DNA of 22,427 nt from Fen-1258 sp964595365 (lineage in GTDB: Bacteria > Bacteroidota > Ignavibacteria > Ignavibacteriales > Melioribacteraceae): NCBI GenBank assembly GCA_964595365.1, contig CAZQQC010000035.1, forward strand, positions 1 to 22,427. Reading direction: 5' to 3'. The notes under the pieces were generated by a model that saw only the letters and a program-made list of their open reading frames with translations, did not search any database and was not told the origin of the DNA. A program made the position numbers and the translations under genes. Within the stretch, counting starts at the first letter, position 1. Each line of letters opens with the position of its first letter. Of this stretch, positions 1 to 7,362 are shown in pieces.

Positions 1-1
1 G

Positions 2-745
2 GACATAATTCTTTATAAAGGTATCGATCGAATCGATTTCAAAACGGAAGTGGAATGGTGGGAAGATAAAACAATGCTGAAGATTGTTTTTCCCTTCAGT
101 GTTGAGGACACGGTTGCAACGTACGAAATTCCATTCGGAAGCATAAAACGATCGACAACACTTAAAGCCACGCTGGACAAAGGGAAATGGGAAGTCAACG
201 CTCAGAAATGGGCGGATCTTTCCAATAATGAATTTGGAATCAGCCTGCTGAACAATTCAAAATATGGTTATGATACAAAAGGCAACGTGATGAGGCTTTC
301 ACTGCTTCGTTCTCCTAAATGGCCCGATCCGACCGCAGACCGCGGAGACCACACAATTGAATACTCGCTTTATCCGCATAAAGGCAAAATTGAATCGGGT
401 CAGACTGTTCACAATGGTTACGAGTACAATTACCCGCTTCTTATAACTTTGACCGATTCGCATCCGGGAAAGCTTGGTCTTGAACATTCCTTCTTCCAAA
501 TTAACAATCCGGATGTTATAATCACATCAATTAAACAAGCCGAGGATTCGAACGCCTGGGTTGTAACAATGTATGAGTCTAAAGGAACGGAAAGCAACAT
601 AACATTAACCTTACCTTTTTTGTCGAAGAAAGTTGTAGAAACAAATTTTCTGGAAGAAGACGGTGAAACAATTAAATTTGCCGGTAACAAGGTCGGCTTT
701 CAGGTCGGCAAAAATCAAACGAAAGTGATTAAAATTTATTTCTGA
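2..745 (+). CDS. GH38 alpha-mannosidase, C-terminal part (5' truncated)
   Basis: The reading frame is open from the window edge, so the catalytic domain lies upstream and only about the last 247 residues are visible. They match the conserved C-terminal beta domains of glycoside hydrolase family 38 alpha-mannosidases: EVEWWEDKTMLKIVFPF near the start, ATYEIPFG, KWADLS, then the family signature FGISLLNNSKYGYD followed by GNVMRLSLLRSPKWPDP and the HTIEYSLYPH strand. GH38 enzymes release alpha-linked mannose; the catalytic Asp and zinc ligands would be in the missing part. The gene ends with TGA at 743-745, and the amidase gene starts 12 bp later, so the two are probably co-transcribed. Whether the protein is exported cannot be seen. 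Family assignment is firm; linkage specificity is unknown. Confidence 0.92.
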   Translation, partial: DIILYKGIDRIDFKTEVEWWEDKTMLKIVFPFSVEDTVATYEIPFGSIKRSTTLKATLDKGKWEVNAQKWADLSNNEFGISLLNNSKYGYDTKGNVMRLSLLRSPKWPDPTADRGDHTIEYSLYPHKGKIESGQTVHNGYEYNYPLLITLTDSHPGKLGLEHSFFQINNPDVIITSIKQAEDSNAWVVTMYESKGTESNITLTLPFLSKKVVETNFLEEDGETIKFAGNKVGFQVGKNQTKVIKIYF

Positions 746-756
746 AAGGAGTTAAA

Positions 757-2424
757 ATGGTTCCGATAAAAAAGCAATGGATTTTATTTCTGTTTTTTTT
801 ATTTCTGTTGAGTATGAACAATTTAACGGTTGCTCAACAAGCCGAAAAGAAAATCAATAAAGAAATTATTCAGCAGGCGGAAAAAGCAATAGGATTGGAA
901 TTTACCGAGGCCCAGCGCGATTCGATGCAGAACGCATTGAACGATCAGCTTACTAATTATATAAATATCCGCAAAGTCGAACTTAAAAACGACACACCTC
1001 CGGCTGTTCTTTTCAATCCGATTCCGCAGGGATTCCAATTCGGGCAGAAACAAAAACGGGTAAAGTTCGGAGATTATTCGTACGTTAAAATGCCTGCTAA
1101 AATTGAGGACCTTGCTTACTACTCAATCGGTGAACTTGCTTATCTGATAAAAACCGGAAAGGTTACTTCTACACAATTAACAAAAATGTATTTGTCGCGA
1201 TTAAAAAAATACGGGCCTAAACTTCACAGTGTAATTACCTTAACTGAAGAGCGTGCACTTGAAGAAGCTAAGAAAGCAGATGAAGAAATTGCAAAAGGGA
1301 AATACCGCGGAATGCTGCACGGAATTCCATACGGAGTAAAAGATTTATTATCAACCAAAAGATACAAAACTACATGGGGAGCCGCGCCTTACAAAAATCA
1401 ATTGATAGACGAAGACGCGAGCGTGATAAAAAAACTTACTAATGCCGGTGCAGTTTTATGTGCAAAACTTTCTATGGGTGAACTGGCAATGGATGACGTT
1501 TGGTTCGGAGGAATGACACGCAATCCGTGGGATACAACGAAAGGTTCAAGCGGCTCATCTGCGGGTTCTGCTGCTTCAGTTTCGGCGGGACTATTACCGT
1601 TTGCAATCGGCACAGAAACCTGGGGTTCGATTGTTTCTCCTTCAACTGTATGCGGCGTTACCGGATTGCGGCCAACATACGGACGCGTAAGTAGAACAGG
1701 TGCGATGGCTTTAAGCTGGTCGATGGATAAGATCGGTCCGATTTGCAGAAATGCCGAAGACCTTGCAATTGTTTTCAACGCAATTTATGGATCAGACGGA
1801 ATTGATAATACACTTTACGAGGCGCCGTTCAATTACAATTCAAAAGTAAATTTGAAAAATTTGCGGATCGGATATTTGAAAAATGATTTCGAAAAGAAAT
1901 ATAATTTTCATGATAACGATTCAATAACATTGAAAAAGCTAGAAGAACTTGGCGCAAAGTTAATTCCTATTGATTTGCCGGACATTGCGACAAACGACAT
2001 CGCAATAATACTCATGTCCGAGGCGGGCGCCGCATTCGACGAACTAACCCGTTCGCATAAGGACGATATGCTTGCGCGACAGTTTAAAGATGCATGGCCA
2101 AATCTTTTCCGCGCATCAAGATTAATTCCAGCCGTTGAATACATAAATGCAAACAGAATACGCTACTTGCTTATCCAGGAAATGTATAAGCTGTTCGACA
2201 GGGTCGATATTTATATAGCACCTTCACGGCGAGGAAATAATTTGCTGTTGACAAATTTAACCGGCAACCCGTCTGTTGTGGTGCCAACCGGATTTACAAG
2301 TAAAGGAACTCTTTCGAGCATTACATTCATAGGAAAGTTGTTCGACGAAGGAACGATTATTGGTGTTGCAAAAACTTTTCAAGACGCAACGGACTTTCAT
2401 AAGAAACATCCGAAGCTTGACTAA
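757..2424 (+). CDS. exported amidase-signature family hydrolase
   Basis: A 555-residue protein with a Sec signal peptide (KKQ, then a hydrophobic stretch, cleavage probably after A26 in LTVAQQ). Residues about 28-115 form an extra N-terminal region before the amidase domain. The Ser-Ser-Lys triad of this superfamily is visible: K195 in GIPYGVKD, cis-Ser S267 in the Gly/Ser-rich loop GSSGSSAGS, and nucleophile S291 in GTETWGSI. The 24-residue spacing between the serines equals that of GatA and FAAH. The family hydrolyses amide bonds; the substrate is not predictable. Export rules against a role as the GatA subunit of the tRNA amidotransferase. AAGGAG lies just before the ATG. It follows the GH38 gene by 12 bp, so a role on an amide-containing glycan or peptide is possible but is inference. 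Confidence 0.9.
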   Translation: MVPIKKQWILFLFFLFLLSMNNLTVAQQAEKKINKEIIQQAEKAIGLEFTEAQRDSMQNALNDQLTNYINIRKVELKNDTPPAVLFNPIPQGFQFGQKQKRVKFGDYSYVKMPAKIEDLAYYSIGELAYLIKTGKVTSTQLTKMYLSRLKKYGPKLHSVITLTEERALEEAKKADEEIAKGKYRGMLHGIPYGVKDLLSTKRYKTTWGAAPYKNQLIDEDASVIKKLTNAGAVLCAKLSMGELAMDDVWFGGMTRNPWDTTKGSSGSSAGSAASVSAGLLPFAIGTETWGSIVSPSTVCGVTGLRPTYGRVSRTGAMALSWSMDKIGPICRNAEDLAIVFNAIYGSDGIDNTLYEAPFNYNSKVNLKNLRIGYLKNDFEKKYNFHDNDSITLKKLEELGAKLIPIDLPDIATNDIAIILMSEAGAAFDELTRSHKDDMLARQFKDAWPNLFRASRLIPAVEYINANRIRYLLIQEMYKLFDRVDIYIAPSRRGNNLLLTNLTGNPSVVVPTGFTSKGTLSSITFIGKLFDEGTIIGVAKTFQDATDFHKKHPKLD

Positions 2425-2516
2425 CGGTTACCGTGAGCTGTCTCAGAAGCAAATATTCAAATCTAGAATTGCGGTAATCTGTTCTTATTCTACGTGAGAG
2501 CGTTGAACAGCTAATT

Positions 2517-2582
2517 GAACGCAGATTTGACTGATCCGAAAAGATTTTAACTGATCTTTTTTAATCCGTTCAATCTGCGTTC
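2517..2582. repeat. 66-bp imperfect palindrome, dispersed-repeat-like
   Basis: The ends GAACGCAGATT and AATCTGCGTTC are perfect 11-bp inverted arms. Folding the whole 66 bp on itself gives 23 Watson-Crick pairs and 3 G-T pairs out of 33. Internal motifs (CTGATC, AAAAGAT, GATCTTTTTTAATCCG) recur on both arms. The sequence style, alternating CTGAT/CGGATT-like units between CGCAGATT ends, resembles intergenic palindromic repeats that occur in many copies in environmental bacterial genomes; that comparison is from memory. It lies in the 272-bp gap between the amidase and LacI genes and could also act as a bidirectional transcription stop. The rest of the gap before 2648 shows nothing recognisable. 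Confidence 0.6.
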
Positions 2583-2647
2583 TATTTCATAAAAGGATTT
2601 TTCTTTTGAGATATCGCGGTTTTTTTAAGGGTAGCCAAGTGAGGAAC

Positions 2648-2676
2648 TTGACTAAGAAAAAAAAATAATTTATATT
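2648..2676 (+). promoter_or_regulatory. sigma70-like promoter of the LacI-family gene
   Basis: TTGACT at 2648-2653 and TATATT at 2671-2676 are separated by exactly 17 bp of A-rich sequence, close to the bacterial housekeeping consensus. Transcription would start near 2683, only a few bases before the operator palindrome at 2686-2703. This is a consensus match only. Confidence 0.6.
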
Positions 2677-2685
2677 CATTATGTC

Positions 2686-2703
2686 TTTGCAAACGTTTGC
2701 AAA
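2686..2703. promoter_or_regulatory. LacI-type operator O1 (perfect 18-bp palindrome)
   Basis: TTTGCAAACGTTTGCAAA is a perfect palindrome with the central CG and GCAAACGTTTGC core typical of LacI/GalR-family operators. It falls about +3 to +20 relative to the predicted start of transcription and ends 2 bp before the ATG of the LacI-family gene, which fits autorepression. The core recurs at 3742-3753. Confidence 0.85.
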
Positions 2704-2705
2704 TC

Positions 2706-3713
2706 ATGAAACATATAACATTAACAGACATAGCTAAAAAATTAGGGATTTCCGCTTCTACGGTATCGCGCGCTTTAGATGATAACCCCAGTATAAAAGC
2801 AGATACTAAAAAACGGGTTAAAAAATTAGCAAAAAAGTTTAACTACAAACCTAACCCTATCGCACGAAGTTTAAAAAAAAACCGGACGACAATAATTGGT
2901 GTAATTGTTCCTGAAATAAAACATGATTTTTTTTCCTCCGCTATTAGCGGTATAGAAGAAGTTGCTTACCATTCCGGTTACACCATTATCGTATGCCAAT
3001 CAAATGAAAATTTTGAGAGGGAAGTTGTAAACACCAATGCTTTAATACAACAAAGAGTAGCGGGCATTGTAGCTTCCATTTCTCAAGACACCAAAAGTGG
3101 AAATCACTTTCAAGGTGTAATCGATCACGGAATTCCATTGGTCTTTTTCGATCGTGCATATAAAAATATTTCTGCAAGCAAAGTTATTATTGACGATGCC
3201 AAAAGTGCGTTCGATGCAGTTTCTTATTTAATTGGTAAAGGATATAAAAAAATTGCACATTTTGCAGGTCCCCAGATACTGGAAATTTGTAAGCAGCGGC
3301 TAAAAGGGTATACGGAAGCCTTAAGTAAAGCTCATATTCCAATTGCGAAGGAACTTATCAGTTACGGCGGCTTACACGAGATAGATGGTTATAATTCAAT
3401 GGATTATCTTCTCAAGAAAAATATTATTCCCGATGCAATATTTGCAGTTAACGACCCCGTCGTGATAGGAGCTTTTCAAAGAATAAAAGAAGCAGGACTG
3501 AAAATTCCCGGGGAGATCGGGATAGTTGGATTTTCAAACAATAAGATTACAAACTTAGTGGACCCTACTATTACAACAGTAAATCAGCCCTCTTTTGAAA
3601 TGGGAAAGAAGGCTACCGAAATTTTGATAGGGTTGATTGAAAACGGAAAAAACAATGGTCGTGCAAAAACTATAATATTAGACACAGAATTAATTGTCAG
3701 AAACTCGGCATAA
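2706..3713 (+). CDS. LacI-family transcriptional repressor
   Basis: The 335-residue length is typical for LacI/GalR proteins. The N-terminal helix-turn-helix is TLTDIAKKLGISASTVSRAL (residues 5-24), followed by the hinge region ending NPIARSLKKN. The periplasmic-binding-like sensor domain starts with TTIIGVIVPEI and ends with the usual DPTITTVNQPSFEMGKKA section. I chose ATG 2706, giving MKHITLTDIA. An in-frame TTG at 2697 lies inside the operator palindrome and adds only three residues. No Shine-Dalgarno sequence precedes the ATG, because the operator occupies that space. The protein most likely binds the palindromes at 2686-2703 and 3742-3753, repressing itself and the genes from 3815 onward. 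The effector is unknown, but a sugar or sugar derivative is usual for the family. Confidence 0.95.
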   Translation: MKHITLTDIAKKLGISASTVSRALDDNPSIKADTKKRVKKLAKKFNYKPNPIARSLKKNRTTIIGVIVPEIKHDFFSSAISGIEEVAYHSGYTIIVCQSNENFEREVVNTNALIQQRVAGIVASISQDTKSGNHFQGVIDHGIPLVFFDRAYKNISASKVIIDDAKSAFDAVSYLIGKGYKKIAHFAGPQILEICKQRLKGYTEALSKAHIPIAKELISYGGLHEIDGYNSMDYLLKKNIIPDAIFAVNDPVVIGAFQRIKEAGLKIPGEIGIVGFSNNKITNLVDPTITTVNQPSFEMGKKATEILIGLIENGKNNGRAKTIILDTELIVRNSA

Positions 3714-3741
3714 ACAGAAAATAATTTTTTTCCTGTTTTGT

Positions 3742-3753
3742 GCAAACGTTTGC
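3742..3753. promoter_or_regulatory. LacI-type operator O2 upstream of the M24-fold gene
   Basis: GCAAACGTTTGC repeats exactly the 12-bp core of O1. It lies 28 bp after the repressor stop codon and about 60 bp before the ATG of the next gene. Promoter elements around it are not clear: TATTAA at 3756-3761 or CATACT at 3777-3782 could be -10 boxes, but neither has a good -35. Two identical cores flanking the repressor gene suggest that it controls the downstream genes. Confidence 0.8.
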
Positions 3754-3814
3754 GATATTAATTGAAGTAAAAAATACATACTCGAACTTTAACATTACTC
3801 AAGGAAATCCTATC

Positions 3815-5056
3815 ATGATGAATAGATATCTCCTCGTTTTGATTTTAGTTCTTATAGCCACCAGAAGTAATCTATGCCAAAAAAAAGTTTCCCCTGTTTT
3901 TTGGAAAAATAACCCTCAGATGGAAATCACTCAATCAGAAGCGCAAAAGGAAATAGAAGAAAAACTGGTTCGGGTACAAAATTTTTTGGATGAGCTAAAA
4001 CTGGATGGGCTTCTTCTTACTCAGGTTAGAAACTTCTACTGGATGACAGCAGGATTAGCTAACAATCAAATTGTATTGAATAAAGATGTTGGCGCGGCTT
4101 CATTATTAATAATGAAAGATGGGAAAAAGTATTTGCTTTCTACGGGGAGTGAATCCGGCCGTCTTATGGATGAATCACTTGGAAAATTAGGATATGAATT
4201 AAAAAAATTTAATTGGTACGAGGCAAACCCGGTTAAAGACGTGCGGGGCGATATGATAAAGGAAATTTCGAAGGGAGGCAGAATAGGAAGTGATGTAAAT
4301 TTTCCTGGAACGGTTTTGATTTCAGATCAATTCAAAAAAATACGTTATTCACTTCTGGGGTCAGAAATAAAAAGGTATCGCTGGCTGGGGAAAGAAGTTA
4401 CGGAAGCCGTTGCCGAAGTGTGCAAATCTATTAAACCAGGAATGGATGAATATGAAATTGAGGCACTGACTTCAGCCTATTTGCGCGCCCGTGGAATTGT
4501 GCCAACAGTTTTACTGATAGCAGTTGATGAGCGAATATTTAAATATCGTCATGCGCTTCCTAACGGAGCTAAACTTGATAAATATGCCATGATAAATGTT
4601 TGTGCAGAAAAATGGGGGATGACAATTGCTGTAACAAGATTTGTCCATTTCGGGCAGTTACCAGAGGAGCTGAAAAATAAATTTGAGAAAACAGCAAAAA
4701 TTTTAACACAGTATCAATTAGCTACTGTCCCCGGAAAAGCAGGTTCCGATATTTTTGAACAATGCAAAAAATGGTATGACGAAGCAGGTTTTCCGGGTGA
4801 ATGGGAAAAACATCATCAAGGCGGTGCAATAGGCTATGATGATCGCGACTATGTGATCTATCCAGGTATTGATGAAACAGTTCTGGACAATCAGGCTTTC
4901 GCATGGAATCCAACAATTACCGGTGCAAAAGTTGAAGATACCTTTATAGTTTTTAAAGATCATTTCGAAGTCGTTACAAAATCTGATGGTTGGCCAATGA
5001 TTACTGTAGAAATAAATGGAAGAAAATACGAGCAACCAGGGGTATTAATTCGATAG
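3815..5056 (+). CDS. exported M24 (creatinase/aminopeptidase P) fold protein, metal site degraded
   Basis: 413 residues from ATG 3815; AAGGAAA at 3801-3807 supports this start or ATG 3818. The frame extends upstream into the operator, but that part is unlikely to be translated. A signal peptide (LLVLILVLIA) precedes an N-terminal creatinase-like domain (about residues 45-190) and a pita-bread domain (about 195-400). M24 metallopeptidases bind two metals through Asp, Asp, His, Glu, Glu. Here the aligned positions read N261 (INVCAE), A272 (TIAVTR), H333/H334 (KHHQGGAIGY), N365 (AWNPT) and E374 (KVEDTF), so three ligands are missing. The protein is therefore probably a metal-independent hydrolase, as creatinase is, or a binding protein. 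It is the first gene after operator O2. Confidence 0.85.
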   Translation: MMNRYLLVLILVLIATRSNLCQKKVSPVFWKNNPQMEITQSEAQKEIEEKLVRVQNFLDELKLDGLLLTQVRNFYWMTAGLANNQIVLNKDVGAASLLIMKDGKKYLLSTGSESGRLMDESLGKLGYELKKFNWYEANPVKDVRGDMIKEISKGGRIGSDVNFPGTVLISDQFKKIRYSLLGSEIKRYRWLGKEVTEAVAEVCKSIKPGMDEYEIEALTSAYLRARGIVPTVLLIAVDERIFKYRHALPNGAKLDKYAMINVCAEKWGMTIAVTRFVHFGQLPEELKNKFEKTAKILTQYQLATVPGKAGSDIFEQCKKWYDEAGFPGEWEKHHQGGAIGYDDRDYVIYPGIDETVLDNQAFAWNPTITGAKVEDTFIVFKDHFEVVTKSDGWPMITVEINGRKYEQPGVLIR

Positions 5057-5115
5057 AAGAAGAAATAACATAGTTAACTTCTTCAAATTTATATAACTAA
5101 CAATAGGAGAATCTT

Positions 5116-7287
5116 ATGAGAGTCTTTTATTACATTTTCGTTTTTGCAGTGGCGCTTGTATTTTACGATCATGTACTATATGCTCAAGCACTTGAACCGC
5201 TTGGCGGTCCATACACTGTAGATGCAAATACCGTTTTGCTTTTGCATTTTGACGGCAACTATACCAATTCTGCTGCTGCTGTTGGTAAGACAGCTGCTGC
5301 CGCCGTTCCTCATTCAACAAATATAGCAGGAAAACTATCTTTTCTGGACCAAACCGGTCCCCTGGCGGGATTTGGTAAGAGCCTCCGCATCGATAATTCA
5401 TCCATCAACGATTCAACATATCTAACCGTAGCCGATACGGCAGCTTTAGATATGACCGGAAGCTGGACTATCGAAGCATGGGTAAACATTTTTACGTTTG
5501 GTAGTGGATCTACCGATTATCGTTGGGTTCCACGTGTTGTTATGAAACCCGGCGATGATATATTCTGGCATCCAAACTATTGGCTAGAAATGTGGGGTGA
5601 TAATCGTCTCTTCCAGGCAGGCTTTTATACTCCCAACGATGTCTTTGTGAGTTTATCTACTCCTAATAACATGTTTGTTCCCGGCGAATGGGTTCATTTG
5701 ACATTTGTTCGCGACACCGCCAGGGCATTCATTGCGGTAATGGTTCACGATGCGAATAAGAATCTTAAAGGATTTCTTACTCGGGGATTTAATAAGGGTG
5801 TAGATATTCCAAAAACGAATTCTCAGGATCTGCATATTGGATGGGCGGGCTCGAAAAAACTTTCACCTGCAAACTCCAGTACGGATTCGTGGTTAGATGG
5901 ATTCGTTGATGAAATACGCATTAGTAATGTTGTACGTAACTTTGCAGCTCCGCCGGTCATTCAAAGTGTAACCGAGTTAGCAAATCAACCTTCAACGGCA
6001 GCTGTATATCCCGTTGAAGTTACTGCATTTCCGTTTAATGCAGGCGGAAGCATAAACAGTGTTGCATTAAAATATCGTACAGATACACTTAGCACATTTA
6101 ACAGCGTAACACTTACTTCGATCGGAGATAACAAATATGCCGGAGCGATTCCTGCTCAAGCGTTCGGCAAGCGTGTGCAATATTATTATGTAACTACGGA
6201 TAATAATAATATGACTGCTCGTTCGCCAATGAATGCCGAAGATATTACAAATCCAAGTTACTATGAATTTTGGGTTTTCAAACCGAATATAAAAACACTT
6301 GATCTTACATTTGAAGAAGGTCCATCCGGAAAACCCAAAGACTATTCTGAAAATAATGCAAAAATTACAACTTTTCGCGACTTCAAGTATTCTACAGATA
6401 CGCCTATTGGTGGTGGCTCGTACTCGTTGAATGTAAAAGCCTCGGATGGTATTAGAATAGATTCAAATTGGGTAGAAGCTACTTCACCATTTCTGGCATC
6501 CGAAGAGTTTACATTAGACTGCTGGTTAAAACCGGATTCTGCCGATAGACATGCAGTGCGCATTATTATAAATCCGTCTGCCAAAGAAGATTGGAACAAC
6601 GCAAACGTTGAGCTAAGTTTTAGAAATGGATCAAGCGGCAAACCTGTATTTACAGCTCGCTATTGGAGAATAGACGGTACTGGTGCGGTTGTTCTACAAG
6701 ATACACTTGTTGCTCAAACGACTCACGTTGGTAAATGGCGTCACGTTATTATAGAGCGAAATAAAACGAACGGGAATTTTTCGATGGTTATCAGGGATGA
6801 AAACGATCGATTGATGTTTAAGCAGACTAAGACCGATATGACCGGTCCTCTTATGGCAGGGGCTCCAATGGTAATTGGTCGTTCATGGTTTCTTGTTGAT
6901 AATCAATACTATGTTGGTCCGTATCGTGGTTTGATAGACAATGTTAAATTGTATAATTTTTCCGCAGCCGGTATTACAGGGGTTTCCGGAGAACCTGCTA
7001 AGATACCAAACGAATTCAAGCTTTCTCAAAATTATCCTAATCCGTTCAACCCTTCAACCGTAATTGAATTTACACTTCCAACATATCAACGGGTTTCATT
7101 GGTGATATATGATATACTTGGAAGGCTGGTAAAAACACTTGTGAATGAAGAGCGTCATGCAGGTCAGCATCGTGTAACATGGAATGGTACAAATAATTCC
7201 GGTTCCCAGGTTTCAAGCGGAGTTTATTTCTACGAGATGAGAACAGTTGATATGGTAACAGTTAAGAAGATGATGTTAATCCGTTAA
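5116..7287 (+). CDS. secreted two-LamG-domain protein with T9SS sorting domain
   Basis: 723 residues with a signal peptide ending near LYAQA. Residues about 28-275 form a LamG/concanavalin-A-like domain (LLLHFDGNYTNS, then SWTIEAWVNI and DGFVDEIRISN). Residues about 277-385 look like an Ig-type spacer. A second LamG-like domain covers about 390-613 (LDLTFEEGPSGKPKDYS, EEFTLDCWLKP, GLIDNVKLYNF). Residues about 630-723 are a type A T9SS sorting domain: FKLSQNYPNPFNPST, YDILGRLVKTLVNE, SGVYFYEM, KKMMLIR. No catalytic motif is visible, so it is probably a surface or released ligand-binding protein, for a glycan or glycoconjugate. AGGAGA precedes the ATG. The 59-bp gap after the M24-fold gene holds only a weak 7-bp hairpin (GAAGAAG at 5056-5062, CTTCTTC at 5078-5084), so read-through is likely. 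Confidence 0.9.
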   Translation: MRVFYYIFVFAVALVFYDHVLYAQALEPLGGPYTVDANTVLLLHFDGNYTNSAAAVGKTAAAAVPHSTNIAGKLSFLDQTGPLAGFGKSLRIDNSSINDSTYLTVADTAALDMTGSWTIEAWVNIFTFGSGSTDYRWVPRVVMKPGDDIFWHPNYWLEMWGDNRLFQAGFYTPNDVFVSLSTPNNMFVPGEWVHLTFVRDTARAFIAVMVHDANKNLKGFLTRGFNKGVDIPKTNSQDLHIGWAGSKKLSPANSSTDSWLDGFVDEIRISNVVRNFAAPPVIQSVTELANQPSTAAVYPVEVTAFPFNAGGSINSVALKYRTDTLSTFNSVTLTSIGDNKYAGAIPAQAFGKRVQYYYVTTDNNNMTARSPMNAEDITNPSYYEFWVFKPNIKTLDLTFEEGPSGKPKDYSENNAKITTFRDFKYSTDTPIGGGSYSLNVKASDGIRIDSNWVEATSPFLASEEFTLDCWLKPDSADRHAVRIIINPSAKEDWNNANVELSFRNGSSGKPVFTARYWRIDGTGAVVLQDTLVAQTTHVGKWRHVIIERNKTNGNFSMVIRDENDRLMFKQTKTDMTGPLMAGAPMVIGRSWFLVDNQYYVGPYRGLIDNVKLYNFSAAGITGVSGEPAKIPNEFKLSQNYPNPFNPSTVIEFTLPTYQRVSLVIYDILGRLVKTLVNEERHAGQHRVTWNGTNNSGSQVSSGVYFYEMRTVDMVTVKKMMLIR

Positions 7288-7296
7288 TTTGTGTAT

Positions 7297-7327
7297 AGTG
7301 GAGATCGGTGCTAAACCGGTCTCCACT
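7297..7327 (+). terminator. strong intercistronic hairpin
   Basis: AGTGGAGATCGGT (7297-7309) and ACCGGTCTCCACT (7315-7327) pair over 13 bp, with one G-U pair, around a GCTAA loop. The following sequence (GGTTTAATTATT) lacks a proper U-run, so the hairpin may be an attenuator or an mRNA 3'-end stabiliser rather than a full terminator. It sits just after the LamG-protein gene. Confidence 0.5.
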
Positions 7328-7362
7328 GGTTTAATTATTACCAATAAAGGATCGGGATAAAT

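Noticed and set aside
1398..1778. Minus-strand open frame antisense to the amidase active-site region
   Set aside because: The opposite strand encodes the conserved catalytic loop; the protein has no family features.
2697..2705. TTG start for the LacI-family gene
   Set aside because: It lies in the operator palindrome and adds three residues; MKHITLTDIA is the normal family N-terminus.
3714..3741. Terminator after the LacI-family gene
   Set aside because: AAACAG/CTGTTT around an A/T-rich stretch is only a weak stem with poor spacing; not supported.
3740..3814. Earlier start for the M24-fold protein
   Set aside because: The extension overlaps the operator and has no ribosome site; ATG 3815 has AAGGAAA and begins a signal peptide.
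5056..5084. Terminator after the M24-fold gene
   Set aside because: The hairpin has only 7 bp with a 15-base loop and no U-run.
6601..6610. Possible third LacI operator (GCAAACGTTG)
   Set aside because: Only about half of the palindrome matches and it is inside the LamG-protein gene.
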